Notes under the pieces: model-generated
Database searches by the model: none
Told to the model about the DNA's origin: nothing
Seen by the model: only the letters and a program-made list of their open reading frames with translations
Translations under genes and position numbers: made by a program
Shown here: piece by piece, positions 48,301 through 62,614 of the stretch
Position numbering within the stretch: position 1 is the stretch's first letter
Layout: the number at the start of each line of letters is the position of its first letter
From: Petrolisthes cinctipes
Lineage: Eukaryota; Arthropoda; Malacostraca; Decapoda; Porcellanidae
Assembly (NCBI GenBank): GCA_033782935.1
Contig: JAWQEG010001559.1
Location: 806,001 to 870,000 of the forward strand
Length of the DNA stretch: 64,000 bases
Reading direction: 5' to 3'

Positions 48301-49986
48301 ATTGACTTTGGGCACCAAAAATATCGATTTTCAGCATGTTTTGGGCCTGAAGTTTGAAAATACTCTAACACGGAGTAGGCATGTACAGATCGCTTCTGGG
48401 ACCCCAAAATATCGAATTTTCGGGTGTTTAGGCCAGAATTTGAGATATAAACGGGTACAGAAGATGCATGCACATATCGACTTTAGGGCACCTAAAAGAT
48501 CGATTTTCAGTATGTTTTGAGCATGTATTTTGAAAATATTCTAACACGCAGTAGGCATGTACAGATACCTTCTGGGACCTCTAAATATCGAATTTTCGGG
48601 TGTTTTGGGTCTGAATTTGAGATATCGATTTTTTGGCACCTAAAATGTCGATTTTTAGCATGTTTTTAGCCTATATTTTGAAAATATTCTAGCACTGTGT
48701 AGGCATGTACAGATTGCTTCTGGGACCCCAAAATATTGAATTTTCGGGTGTTTTGAGCCTGAATTTGAGATATAAACGGGTACAGAAGATACATGCACAT
48801 ATTGACTTTCGGCACCAAAAATATCGATTTTTAGCATGTTTTGAGCCTGAATTTTGAAAATACTCTAACACGGAGTAGGCATGTACAGATCGCTTCTGGG
48901 ACCCCAAAATATCGAATTTTCGGGTGTTTAGGGCCAGAATTTGAGATATAAACGGGTACAGAAGATGCATGCACATATCGACTTTTGGGCACCTAAAAGA
49001 TCGATTTTCAGTATGTTTTTGGCCTGTATTTTGAAAATACTCTAACACGGAGTAGGCATGTACAGATCGCTTCTGGGACCCCTAAATATCGAATTTTCGG
49101 GTGTTATGGGACTGAATTTGAGATATCGACTTTTTGGCACCTAAAAGATCGATTTTTAGCATGTTTTTAGCCTATATTTTGAAAATATTCTAGCACTGAG
49201 TAGGCATGTACAGATTGCTTCTGGGACCCCAAAATATTGAATTTTCGGGTGTTTTGAGCCTGAATTTGAGATATAAACGGGTACAGAAGATACATGCACA
49301 TATTGACTTTGGGCACCAAAAATATCGATTTTCAGCATGTTTTGGGCCTGAATTTTGAAAACACTCTAACACGGAGTAGGCATGTACAGATCGCTTCTGG
49401 GACCCCAAAATATCGAATTTTCGGGTGTTTAGGGCCAGAATTTGAGATATAAACGGGTACAGAAGATGCATGCACATATCGACTTTTGGGCACCTAAAAG
49501 ATCGATTTTCAGTATGTTTTTGGCCTGTATTTTGAAAATACTCTAACACGGAGTAGGCATGTACAGATACCTTCTGGGACCTCTAAATATCGAATTTTCG
49601 GGTGTTTTGGGACTGAATTTGAGATATCGATTTTTTGGCACCAAAAATATCGATTTTCAGCATGTTTTGGGCCTGAATTTTGAAAATACTCTAACACGGA
49701 GTAGGCATGTACAGATCGCTTCTGGGACCCCAAAATATCGAATTTTCGGGTGTTTAGGGCCAGAATTTGAGATATAAACGGGTACAGAAGATGCATGCAC
49801 ATATCGATTTTTGGGCACCTAAAAGATCGATTTTCAGTATGTTTTTGGCCTGTATTTTGAAAATTCTCTAACACGGAGTAGGCATGTACAGATACCTTCT
49901 GGGACCTCTAAATATCGAATTTTCGGGTGTTTTGGGTCTGAATTTGAGATATCGATTTTTTGGCACCTAAAATGTCGATTTTTAGC
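45330..49986. repeat. HOR block 13: second copy of the ~5-6 kb tandem duplication
   Basis: Units start at 45330 (325), 45655, 46156, 46657, 47158, 47659 (501 each), 48160 (500), 48660, 49161 (501) and 49662 (325, B-C only). Relative to block 12, unit 45330 has lost one monomer of 39491, and the counterpart of unit 40994 is absent. The offset therefore falls from 5839 to 5663 to 5162 bp. The 500 bp unit with the lost G is shared exactly (42998 and 48160). Confidence 0.92.
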
Positions 49987-50987
49987 ATGTTTTTAGCCTA
50001 TATTTTGAAAATATTCTAGCACTGTGTAGGCATGTACAGATTGCTTCTGGGACCCCAAAATATTGAATTTTCTGGTGTTTTGAGCCTGAATTTGAGATAT
50101 AAACGGGTACAGAAGATACATGCACATATTGACTTTGGGCACCAAAAATATCGATTTTCAGCATGTTTTGGGCCTGAATTTTGAAAATACTCTAACACGG
50201 AGTAGGCATGTACAGATCGCTTCTGGGACCCAAAGATATCGAATTTTCGGGTGTTTAGGGCCAGAATTTGAGATATAAACGGGTACAGAAGATGCATGCA
50301 CATATCGACTTTTGGGCACCTAAAACATCGATTTTGAGCATGTTTTTGGCCTGTATTTTGAAAATACTCTAACACGGAGTAGGCATGTACAGATACCTTC
50401 TGGGACCTCTAAATATCGAATTTTCGGGTGTTTTGGGACTGAATTTGAGATATTGATTTTTTGGCACCTAAAATGTCGATTTTTAGCATGTTTTTAGCCT
50501 ATATTTTGAAAATATTCTAGCACTGTAGGCATGTACAGATTTCTACTGGGACCCCAAAATATTGAATTTTCGGGTGTTTTGAGCCTGAATTTGAGATATA
50601 AACGGGTACTGAAGATGCATGCACATATCGACTTTTGTGCACCTAAAAGATCGATTTTCAGTATGTTTTGAACATGTATTTTGAAAATACTCTAACACGG
50701 AGTAGGCATGTACAGATCGCTTCTGGGACCCCTAAACATCGATTTTTCGGGTGTTTTGAGCCTGAATTTGAGATATAAACGGGTACTGAAGATGCATGCA
50801 CATATCGACTTTTGTGCACCTAAAAGATCGATTTTCAGTATGTTTTGAGCATGTATTTTGAAAATATTCTAACACGGAGTAGGCATGTACAGATACCTTC
50901 TGGGACTTCTAAATATCGAATTTTCGGGTGTTTTGGGACTGAATTTGAGATATCGATTTTTTGGCACCTAAAATATCGATTTTCAGC
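49161..50987. repeat. 1827 bp module, copy 1 (501-325-501-500)
   Basis: Four units: a trimer whose C ends in an A-type tail, an A-less B-C dimer with AAAATTCTCTAAC in C, a trimer with AAAACATCGATTTTGAGC, and a 500 bp unit with GCACTGTAGGC and CCTAAACATCG. The same order recurs at 52806-54632, 55636-57462, 57954-59784 (1831 bp) and 60788-62614. Confidence 0.88.
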
Positions 50988-52314
50988 ATGTTTTTAGCCT
51001 ATATTTTGAAAATATTCTAGCACTGTGTAGGCATGTACAGATTGCTTCTGGGACCCCAAAATATTGAATTTTCGGGTGTTTTGAGCCTGAATTTGAGATA
51101 TAAACGGGTACTGAAGATGCATGCACTAATCGACTTTTGTGCACCTAAAAGATCGATTTTCAGTATGTTTTGAGCATGTATTTTGAAAATACTCTAACAC
51201 GGAGTAGGCATGTATAGATACCTTCTGGGACCTCTAAATATCGAATTTTCGGGTGTTTTGGGATTGAATTTGAGATATCAATTTTTTGGCACCTAAAATG
51301 TCGATTTTTAGCATGTTTTGAGCCTATATTTTGAAAATATTCTAGCACTGTGTAGGCATGTACAGATTGCTTCTGGGACCCCAAAATATTGAATTTTCGG
51401 GTGTTTTGAGCCTGAATTTGAGATATAAACGGGTACAGAAGATACATGCACATATTGACTTTGGGCATCTAAAATATCGATTTTCAGCATGTTTTGGGCC
51501 TGTATTTTGAAAATACTCTAACACTGAGTAGGCATGTACAGATTGCTTCTGGGACCCCAAAATATTGAATTTTCGGGTGTTTTGAGCCTGAATTTGAGAT
51601 ATAAACGGGTACTGAAGATGCATGCACATATCGACTTTTGTGCATCTAAAAGATAGATTTTCAGTATGTTTTGAGCATGTATTTTGAAAATACTCTAACA
51701 CGGAGTAGGCATGTACAGATCGCTTCTGGAACCCCTAAATATCGAATTTTCGGGTGTTTTGGGACTGAATTTGAGATATCGACTTTTTGGCACCTAAAAG
51801 ATCGATTTTTAGCATATTTTTAGACTATATTTTGAAAATATTCTAGCACTGAGTAGGCATGTACAGATTGCTTCTGGGACCCTAAAATATTGAATTTTCG
51901 GGTGTTTTGAGCCTGAATTTGAGATATAAACGGGTACAGAAGATACATGCACATATTGACTTTGGGCACCAAAAATATCAATTTTCAGCATGTTTTGGGC
52001 CTGTATTTTGAAAATACTCTAACACGGAGTAGGCATGTACAGATCGCTTCTGGGACCCCAAAATATTGAATTTTCGGGTGTTTTGAGCCTGAATTTGAGA
52101 TATAAACGGGTACTGAAGATGCATGCACATATCGACTTTTGTGCACCTAAAAGATCGATTTTCAGTATGTTTTGAGCATGTATTTTGAAAATACTCTAAC
52201 ACGGAGTAGGCAAGTACAGATCGCTTATGGGACCCCTAAATATCGAATTTTCTGGTGTTTTGGGACTGAATTTGAGATATCGACTTTTTGGCACCTAAAA
52301 GATCGATTTTTAGC
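49987..52314. repeat. HOR block 14: lead-in to the young super-repeat
   Basis: Units start at 49987 (501), 50488 (500), 50988 (325), 51313 and 51814 (501). Together with 49161 and 49662, the units 49987 and 50488 make one copy of the 1827 bp module that recurs four more times downstream (offset 3645 to the next copy). Unit 50488 carries its marks: a 2 bp loss in GCACTGTAGGC, and CCTAAACATCGATTTTTCGG. Units 51313 and 51814 are HOR-2-like. Confidence 0.88.
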
Positions 52315-55300
52315 ATGTTTTTAGCCTATATTTTGAAAATATTCTAGCACTGTACAGATTGCTTCTGGAACCCCAAAATATTGAATTTTCGGGTGTTTTG
52401 AGCCTGAATTTGAGATATAAACGGGTACAGAAGATACATGCACATATTGACTTTGGGCACCAAAAATATCGATTTTCAGCATGTTTTGAGCCTGAATTTT
52501 GAAAATACTCTAACACGGAGTAGGCATGTACAGATCGCTTCTGGGACCCCAAAATATCGAATTTTCGGGTGTTTAGGGCCAGAATTTGAGATATAAACGG
52601 GTACAGAAGATGCATGCACATATCGACTTTTGGGCACCTAAAAGATCGATTTTCAGTATGTTTTTGGCCTGTATTTTGAAAATACTCTAACACGGAGTAG
52701 GCATGTACAGATCGCTTCTGGGACCCCTAAATATCGAATTTTCGGGTGTTATGGGACTGAATTTGAGATATCGACTTTTTGGCACCTAAAAGATCGATTT
52801 TTAGCATGTTTTTAGCCTATATTTTGAAAATATTCTAGCACTGAGTAGGCATGTACAGATTGCTTCTGGGACCCCAAAATATTGAATTTTCGGGTGTTTT
52901 GAGCCTGAATTTGAGATATAAACGGGTACAGAAGATACATGCACATATTGACTTTGGGCACCAAAAATATCGATTTTCAGCATGTTTTGGGCCTGAATTT
53001 TGAAAATACTCTAACACGGAGTAGGCATGTACAGATCGCTTCTGGGACCCCAAAATATCGAATTTTCGGGTGTTTAGGGCCAGAATTTGAGATATAAACG
53101 GGTACAGAAGATGCATGCACATATCGACTTTTGGGCACCTAAAAGATCGATTTTCAGTATGTTTTTGGCCTGTATTTTGAAAATACTCTAACACGGAGTA
53201 GGCATGTACAGATACCTTCTGGGACCTCTAAATATCGAATTTTCGGGTGTTTTGGGACTGAATTTGAGATATCGATTTTTTGGCACCAAAAATATCGATT
53301 TTCAGCATGTTTTGGGCCTGAATTTTGAAAATACTCTAACACGGAGTAGGCATGTACAGATCGCTTCTGGGACCCCAAAATATCGAATTTTCGGGTGTTT
53401 AGGGCCAGAATTTGAGATATAAACGGGTACAGAAGATGCATGCACATATCGATTTTTGGGCACCTAAAAGATCGATTTTCAGTATGTTTTTGGCCTGTAT
53501 TTTGAAAATTCTCTAACACGGAGTAGGCATGTACAGATACCTTCTGGGACCTCTAAATATCGAATTTTCGGGTGTTTTGGGTCTGAATTTGAGATATCGA
53601 TTTTTTGGCACCTAAAATGTCGATTTTTAGCATGTTTTTAGCCTATATTTTGAAAATATTCTAGCACTGTGTAGGCATGTACAGATTGCTTCTGGGACCC
53701 CAAAATATTGAATTTTCGGGTGTTTTGAGCCTGAATTTGAGATATAAACGGGTACAGAAGATACATGCACATATTGACTTTGGGCACCAAAAATATCGAT
53801 TTTCAGCATGTTTTGGGCCTGAATTTTGAAAATACTCTAACACGGAGTAGGCATGTACAGATCGCTTCTGGGACCCAAAAATATCGAATTTTCGGGTGTT
53901 TAGGGCCAGAATTTGAGATATAAACGGGTACAGAAGATGCATGCACATATCGACTTTTGGGCACCTAAAACATCGATTTTGAGCATGTTTTTGGCCTGTA
54001 TTTTGAAAATACTCTAACACGGAGTAGGCATGTACAGATACCTTCTGGGACCTCTAAATATCGAATTTTCGGGTGTTTTGGGACTGAATTTGAGATATTG
54101 ATTTTTTGGCACCTAAAATGTCGATTTTTAGCATGTTTTTAGCCTATATTTTGAAAATATTCTAGCACTGTAGGCATGTACAGATTGCTACTGGGACCCC
54201 AAAATATTGAATTTTCGGGTGTTTTGAGCCTGAATTTGCGATATAAACGGGTACTGAAGATGCATGCACATATCGACTTTTGTGCACCTAAAAGATCGAT
54301 TTTCAGTATGTTTTGAGCATGTATTTTGAAAATACTCTAACACGGAGTAGGCATGTACAGATCGCTTCTGGGACCCCTAAACATCGATTTTTCGGGTGTT
54401 TTGAGCCTGAATTTGAGATATAAACGGGTACTGAAGATGCATGCACATATCGACTTTTGTGCACCTAAAAGATCGATTTTCAGTATGTTTTGAGCATGTA
54501 TTTTGAAAATATTCTAACACGGAGTAGGCATGTACAGATACCTTCTGGGACTTCTAAATATCGAATTTTCGGGTGTTTTGGGACTGAATTTGAGATATCG
54601 ATTTTTTGGCACCTAAAATATCGATTTTCAGCATGTTTTTAGCCTATATTTTGAAAATATTCTAGCACTGTGTAGGCATGTACAGATTGCTTCTGGGACC
54701 CCAAAATATTGAATTTTCGGGTGTTTTGAGCCTGAATTTGAGATATAAACGGGTACAGAAGATACATGCACATATTGACTTTGGGCATCTAAAATATCGA
54801 TTTTCAGCATGTTTAGGGCCTGTATTTTGAAAATACTCTAACACTGAGTAGGCATGTACAGATTGCTTCTGGGACCCCAAAATATTGAATTTTCGGGTGT
54901 TTTGAGCCTGAATTTGAGATATAAACGGGTACTGAAGATGCATGCACATATCGACTTTTATGCACCTAAAAGATCGATTTTCAGTATGTTTTGAGCATGT
55001 ATTTTGAAAATACTCTAACACGGAGTAGGCATGTACAGATTGCTTCTGGGACCCCTAAATATCAAATTTTCGGGTGTTTTGGGACTGAATTTGAGATATC
55101 GACTTTTTGGCACCTAAAAGATCGATTTTTAGCATGTTTTTAGCCTATATTTTGAAAATACTCTAACACGGAGTAGGCATGTACAGATCGCTTCTGGGAC
55201 CCCAAAATATCGAATTTTCGGGTGTTTTGAGCCTGAATTTGAGATATAAACGGGTACTGAAGATGCATGCACATATCGACTTTTGTGCACCTAAAAGATC

Positions 55301-57462
55301 GATTTTCAGCATGTTTTGGGCCTGAATTTTGAAAATACTCTAACACGGAGTAGGCATGTACAGATACCTTCTGGGACCCCAAAATATCGAATTTTCGGGT
55401 GTTTAGGGCCAGAATTTGAGATATAAACGGGTACAGAAGATGCATGCACATATCGACTTTTGGGCACCTAAAAGACCGATTTTCAGTATGTTTTTGGCCT
55501 GTATTTTGAAAATACTCTAACACGGAGTAGGCATGTACAGATACCTTCTGGGACCTCTAAATATCGAATTTTCGGGTGTTTTGGGTCTGAATTTGAGATA
55601 TCGATTTTTTGGCACCTAAAATGTCGATTTTTAGCATGTTTTTAGCCTATATTTTGAAAATATTCTAGCACTGTGTAGGCATGTACAGATTGCTTCTGGG
55701 ACCCCAAAATATTGAATTTTCGGGTGTTTTGAGCCTGAATTTGAGATATAAACGGGTACAGAAGATACATGCACATATTGACTTTGGGCACCAAAAATAT
55801 CGATTTTCAGCATGTTTTGGGCCTGAATTTTGAAAATACTCTAACACGGAGTAGGCATGTACAGATCGCTTCTGGGACCCCAAAATATCGAATTTTCGGG
55901 TGTTTAGGGCCAGAATTTGAGATATAAACGGGTACAGAAGATGCATGCACATATCGACTTTTGGGCACCTAAAAGATCGATTTTCAGTATGTTTTTGGCC
56001 TGTATTTTGAAAATACTCTAACACGGAGTAGGCATGTACAGATACCTTCTGGGACCTCTAAATATCGAATTTTCGGGTGTTTTGGGACTGAATTTGAGAT
56101 ATCGATTTTTTGGCAACAAAAATATCGATTTTCAGCATGTTTTGGGCCTGAATTTTGAAAATACTCTAACACGGAGTAGGCATGTACAGATCGCTTCTGG
56201 GACCCCAAAATATCGAATTTTCGGGTGTTTAGGGCCAGAATTTGAGATATAAACGGGTACAGAAGATGCATGCACATATCGATTTTTGGGCACCTAAAAG
56301 ATCGATTTTCAGTATGTTTTTGGCCTGAATTTTGAAAATTCTCTAACACGGAGTAGGCATGTACAGATACCTTCTGGGACCTCTAAATATCGAATTTTCG
56401 GGTGTTTTGGGTCTGAATTTGAGATATCGATTTTTTGGCACCTAAAATGTCGATTTTTAGCATGTTTTTAGCCTATATTTTGAAAATATTCTAGCACTGT
56501 GTAGGCATGTACAGATTGCTTCTGGGACCCCAAAATATTGAATTTTCGGGTGTTTTGAGCCTGAATTTGAGATATAAACGGGTACAGAAGATACATGCAC
56601 ATATTGACTTTGGGCACCAAAAATATCGATTTTCAGCATGTTTTGGGCCTGAATTTTGAAAATACTCTAACACGGAGTAGGCATGTACAGATCGCTTCTG
56701 GGACCCAAAAATATCGAATTTTCGGGTGTTTAGGGCCAGAATTTGAGATATAAACGGGTACAGAAGATGCATGCACATATCGACTTTTGGGCACCTAAAA
56801 CATCGATTTTGAGCATGTTTTTGGCCTGTATTTAGAAAATACTCTAACACGGAGTAGGCATGTACAGATACCTTCTGGGACCTCTAAATATCGAATTTTC
56901 GGGTGTTTTGGGACTGAATTTGAGATATCGATTTTTTGGCACCTAAAATGTCGATTTTTAGCATGTTTTTAGCCTATATTTTGAAAATATTCTAGCACTG
57001 TAGGCATGTACAGATTGCTACTGGGACCCCAAAATATTGAATTTTCGGGTGTTTTGAGCCTGAATTTGAGATATAAACGGGTACTGAAGATGCATGCACA
57101 TATCGACTTTTGTGCACCTAAAAGATCGATTTTCAGTATGTTTTGAGCATGTATTTTGAAAATACTCTAACACGGAGTAGGCATGTACAGATCGCTTCTG
57201 GGACCCCTAAACATCGATTTTTCGGGTGTTTTGAGCCTGAATTTGAGATATAAACGGGTACTGAAGATGCATGCACATATCGACTTTTGTGCACCTAAAA
57301 GATCGATTTTCAGTATGTTTTGAGCATGTATTTTGAAAATATTCTAACACGGAGTAGGCATGTACAGATACCTTCTGGGACTTCTAAATATCGAATTTTC
57401 GGGTGTTTTGGGACTGAATTTGAGATATCGATTTTTTGGAACCTAAAATATCGATTTTCAGC
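52315..57462. repeat. Super-repeat copy 1 (5148 bp, 11 units)
   Basis: Unit lengths in order are 491, 501, 325, 501, 500, 501, 502, 501, 325, 501 and 500, starting at 52315, 52806, 53307, 53632, 54133, 54633, 55134, 55636, 56137, 56462 and 56963. The same order follows immediately in the next 5152 bp. The block contains two copies of the 501-325-501-500 module (52806-54632 and 55636-57462). Confidence 0.94.
55636..57462. repeat. 1827 bp module inside super-repeat copy 1 (second occurrence)
   Basis: Same four-unit order, offset 2830 bp from the module at 52806. Its first A monomer has GCACTGTGTAGG where the 52806 copy has GCACTGAGTAGG, so the two modules within a super-repeat are older relatives than the two super-repeats are to each other. 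Confidence 0.85.
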
Positions 57463-60400
57463 ATGTTTTTAGCCTATATTTTGAAAATATTCTAGCACTG
57501 TACAGATTGCTTCTGGAACCCCAAAATATTGAATTTTCGGGTGTTTTGAGCCTGAATTTGAGATATAAACGGGTACAGAAGATACATGCACATATTGACT
57601 TTGGGCACCAAAAATATCGATTTTCAGCATGTTTTGAGCCTGAATTTTGAAAATACTCTAACACGGAGTAGGCATGTACAGATCGCTTCTGGGACCCCAA
57701 AATATCGAATTTTCGGGTGTTTAGGGCCAGAATTTGAGATATAAACGGGTACAGAAGATGCATGCACATATCGACTTTTGGGCACCTAAAAGATCGATTT
57801 TCAGTATGTTTTTGGCCTGTATTTTGAAAATACTCTAACACGGAGTAGGCATGTACAGATCGCTTCTGGGACCCCTAAATATCGAATTTTCGGGTGTTAT
57901 GGGACTGAATTTGAGATATCGACTTTTTGGCACCTAAAAGATCGATTTTTAGCATGTTTTTAGCCTATATTTTGAAAATATTCTAGCACTGAGTAGGCAT
58001 GTACAGATTGCTTCTGGGACCCCAAAATATTGAATTTTCGGGTGTTTTGAGCCTGAATTTGAGATATAAACGGGTACAGAAGATACATGCACATATTGAC
58101 TTTGGGCACCAAAAATATCGATTTTCAGCATGTTTTGGGCCTGAATTTTGAAAATACTCTAACACGGAGTAGGCATGTACAGATCGCTTCTGGGACCCCA
58201 AAATATCGAATTTTCGGGTGTTTAGGGCCAGAATTTGAGATATAAACGGGTACAGAAGATGCATGCACATATCGACTTTTGGGCACCTAAAAGATCGATT
58301 TTCAGTATGTTTTTGGCCTGTATTTTGAAAATACTCTAACACGGAGTAGGCATGTACAGATACCTTCTGGGACCTCTAAATATCGAATTTTCGGGTGTTT
58401 TGGGACTGAATTTGAGATATCGATTTTTTGGCACCAAAAATATCGATTTTCAGCATGTTTTGGGCCTGAATTTTGAAAATACTCTAACACGGAGTAGGCA
58501 TGTACAGATCGCTTCTGGGACCCCAAAATATCGAATTTTCGGGTGTTTAGGGCCAGAATTTGAGATATAAACGGGTACAGAAGATGCATGCACATATCGA
58601 TTTTTGGGCACCTAAAAGATCGATTTTCAGTATGTTTTTGGCCTGTATTTTGAAAATTCTCTAACACGGAGTAGGCATGTACAGATACCTTCTGGGACCT
58701 CTAAATATCGAATTTTCGGGTGTTTTGGGTCTGAATTTGATATATCGATTTTTTGGCACCTAAAATGTCGATTTTTAGCATGTTTTTAGCCTATATTTTG
58801 AAAATATTCTAGCACTGTGTAGGCATGTACAGATTGCTTCTGGGACCCCAAAATATTGAATTTTCGGGTGTTTTGAGCCTGAATTTGAGATATAAACGGG
58901 TACAGAAGATACATGCACATATTGACTTTGGGCACCAAAAATATCGATTTTCAGCATGTTTTGGGCCTGAATTTTGAAAATACTCTAACACGGAGTAGGC
59001 ATGTACAGATCGCTTCTGGGACCCAAAAATATCGAATTTTCGGGTGTTTAGGGCCAGAATTTGAGATATAAACGGGTACAGAAGATGCATGCACATATCG
59101 ACTTTTGGGCACCTAAAACATCGATTTTGAGCATGTTTTTGGCCTGTATTTTGAAAATACTCTAACACGGAGTAGGCATGTACAGATACCTTCTGCGACC
59201 TCTAAATATCGAATTTTCGGGTGTTTTGGGACTGAATTTGAGATATTAATAGATTTTTTGGCACCTAAAATGTCGATTTTTAGCATGTTTTTAGCCTATA
59301 TTTTGAAAATATTCTAGCACTGTAGGCATGTACAGATTGCTACTGGGACCCCAAAATATTGAATTTTCGGGTGTTTTGAGCCTGAATTTGAGATATAAAC
59401 GGGTACTGAAGATGCATGCACATATCGACTTTTGTGCACCTAAAAGATCGATTTTCAGTATGTTTTGAGCATGTATTTTGAAAATACTCTAACACGGAGT
59501 AGGCATGTACAGATCGCTTCTGGGACCCCTAAACATCGATTTATCGGGTGTTTTGAGCCTGAATTTGAGATATAAACGGGTACTGAAGATGCATGCACAT
59601 ATCGACTTTTGTGCACCTAAAAGATCGATTTTCAGTATGTTTTGAGCATGTATTTTGAAAATATTCTAACACGGAGTAGGCATGTACAGATACCTTCTGG
59701 GACTTCTAAATATCGAATTTTCGGGTGTTTTGGGACTGAATTTGAGATATCGATTTTTTGGCACCTAAAATATCGATTTTCAGCATGTTTTTAGCCTATA
59801 TTTTGAAAATATTCTAGCACTGTGTAGGCATGTACAGATTGCTTCTGGGACCCCAAAATATTGAATTTTCGGGTGTTTTGAGCCTGAATTTGAGATATAA
59901 ACGGGTACAGAAGATACATGCACATATTGACTTTGGGCATCTAAAATATCGATTTTCAGCATGTTTAGGGCCTGTATTTTGAAAATACTCTAACACTGAG
60001 TAGGCATGTACAGATTGCTTCTGGGACCCCAAAATATTGAATTTTCGGGTGTTTTGAGCCTGAATTTGAGATATAAACGGGTACTGAAGATGCATGCACA
60101 TATCGACTTTTATGCACCTAAAAGATCGATTTTCAGTATGTTTTGAGCATGTATTTTGAAAATACTCTAACACGGAGTAGGCATGTACAGATTGCTTCTG
60201 GGACCCCTAAATATCGAATTTTCGGGTGTTTTGGGACTGAATTTGAGATATCGACTTTTTGGCACCTAAAAGATCGATTTTTAGCATGTTTTTAGCCTAT
60301 ATTTTGAAAATACTCTAACACGGAGTAGGCATGTACAGATCGCTTCTGGGACCCCAAAATATCGAATTTTCGGGTGTTTTGAGCCTGAATTTGAGATATA

Positions 60401-62614
60401 AACGGGTACTGAAGATACATGCACATATCGACTTTTGTGCACCTAAAAGATCGATTTTCAGCATGTTTTGGGCCTGAATTTTGAAAATACTCTAACACGG
60501 AGTAGGCATGTACAGATACCTTCTGGGACCCCAAAATATCGAATTTTCGGGTGTTTAGGGCCAGAATTTGAGATATAAACGGGTACAGAAGATGCATGCA
60601 CATATCGACTTTTGGGCACCTAAAAGATCGATTTTCAGTATGTTTTTGGCCTGTATTTTGAAAATACTCTAACACGGAGTAGGCATGTACAGATACCTTC
60701 TGGGACCTCTAAATATCGAATTTTCGGGTGTTTTGGGTCTGAATTTGAGATATCGATTTTTTGGCACCTAAAATGTCGATTTTTAGCATGTTTTTAGCCT
60801 ATATTTTGAAAATATTCTAGCACTGTGTAGGCATGTACAGATTGCTTCTGGGACCCCAAAATATTGAATTTTCGGGTGTTTTGAGCCTGAATTTGAGATA
60901 TAAACGGGTACAGAAGATACATGCACATATTGACTTTGGGCACCAAAAATATCGATTTTCAGCATGTTTTGGGCCTGAATTTTGAAAATACTCTAACACG
61001 GAGTAGGCATGTACAGATCGCTTCTGGGACCCCAAAATATCGAATTTTCGGGTGTTTAGGGCCAGAATTTGAGATATAAACGGGTACAGAAGATGCATGC
61101 ACATATCGACTTTTGGGCACCTAAAAGATCGATTTTCAGTATGTTTTTGGCCTGTATTTTGAAAATACTCTAACACGGAGTAGGCATGTACAGATACCTT
61201 CTGGGACCTCTAAATATCGAATTTTCGGGTGTTTTGGGACTGAATTTGAGATATCGATTTTTTGGCACCAAAAATATCGATTTTCAGCATGTTTTGGGCC
61301 TGAATTTTGAAAATACTCTAACACGGAGTAGGCATGTACAGATCGCTTCTGGGACCCCAAAATATCGAATTTTCGGGTGTTTAGGGCCAGAATTTGAGAT
61401 ATAAACGGGTACAGAAGATGCATGCACATATCGATTTTTGGGCACCTAAAAGATCGATTTTCAGTATGTTTTTGGCCTGTATTTTGAAAATTCTCTAACA
61501 CGGAGTAGGCATGTACAGATACCTTCTGGGACCTCTAAATATCGAATTTTCGGGTGTTTTGGGTCTGAATTTGAGATATCGATTTTTTGGCACCTAAAAT
61601 GTCGATTTTTAGCATGTTTTTAGCCTATATTTTGAAAATATTCTAGCACTGTGTAGGCATGTACAGATTGCTTCTGGGACCCCAAAATATTGAATTTTCG
61701 GGTGTTTTGAGCCTGAATTTGAGATATAAACGGGTACAGAAGATACATGCACATATTGACTTTGGGCACCAAAAATATCGATTTTCAGCATGTTTTGGGC
61801 CTGAATTTTGAAAATACTCTAACACGGAGTAGGCATGTACAGATCGCTTCTGGGACCCAAAAATATCGAATTTTCGGGTGTTTAGGGCCAGAATTTGAGA
61901 TATAAACGGGTACAGAAGATGCATGCACATATCGACTTTTGGGCACCTAAAACATCGATTTTGAGCATGTTTTTGGCCTGTATTTAGAAAATACTCTAAC
62001 ACGGAGTAGGCATGTACAGATACCTTCTGGGACCTCTAAATATCGAATTTTCGGGTGTTTTGGGACTGAATTTGAGATATTGATTTTTTGGCACCTAAAA
62101 TGTCGATTTTTAGCATGTTTTTAGAATATATTTTGAAAATATTCTAGCACTGTAGGCATGTACAGATTGCTACTGGGACCCCAAAATATTGAATTTTCGG
62201 GTGTTTTGAGCCTGAATTTGAGATATAAACGGGTACTGAAGATGCATGCACATATCGACTTTTGTGCACCTAAAAGATCGATTTTCAGTATGTTTTGAGC
62301 ATGTATTTTGAAAATACTCTAACACGGAGTAGGCATGTACAGATCGCTTCTGGGACCCCTAAACATCGATTTTTCGGGTGTTTTGAGCCTGAATTTGAGA
62401 TATAAACGGGTACTGAAGATGCATGCACATATCGACTTTTGTGCACCTAAAAGATCGATTTTCAGTATGTTTTGAGCATGTATTTTGAAAATATTCTAAC
62501 ACGGAGTAGGCATGTACAGATACCTTCTGGGACTTCTAAATATCGAATTTTCGGGTGTTTTGGGACTGAATTTGAGATATCGATTTTTTGGCACCTAAAA
62601 TATCGATTTTCAGC
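57463..62614. repeat. Super-repeat copy 2 (5152 bp, 11 units)
   Basis: Unit lengths are 491, 501, 325, 505, 500, 501, 502, 501, 325, 501 and 500, starting at 57463, 57954, 58455, 58780, 59285, 59785, 60286, 60788, 61289, 61614 and 62115. The only length change from copy 1 is a 4 bp gain near 59246 (GATATTAATAGATTTTTTGG). By eye I noted about a dozen substitutions between the copies. Rare variants such as GTATTTAGAAAATAC (56832 and 61984) and CATGTTTAGGGCC are shared, so the copying is recent. Confidence 0.94.

Noticed and set aside
49559..49777. Plus-strand open frames of 64-80 residues
   Set aside because: They appear only where unit joints are altered (A-less or truncated-B units) and vanish in normal trimers; no domain is recognisable.
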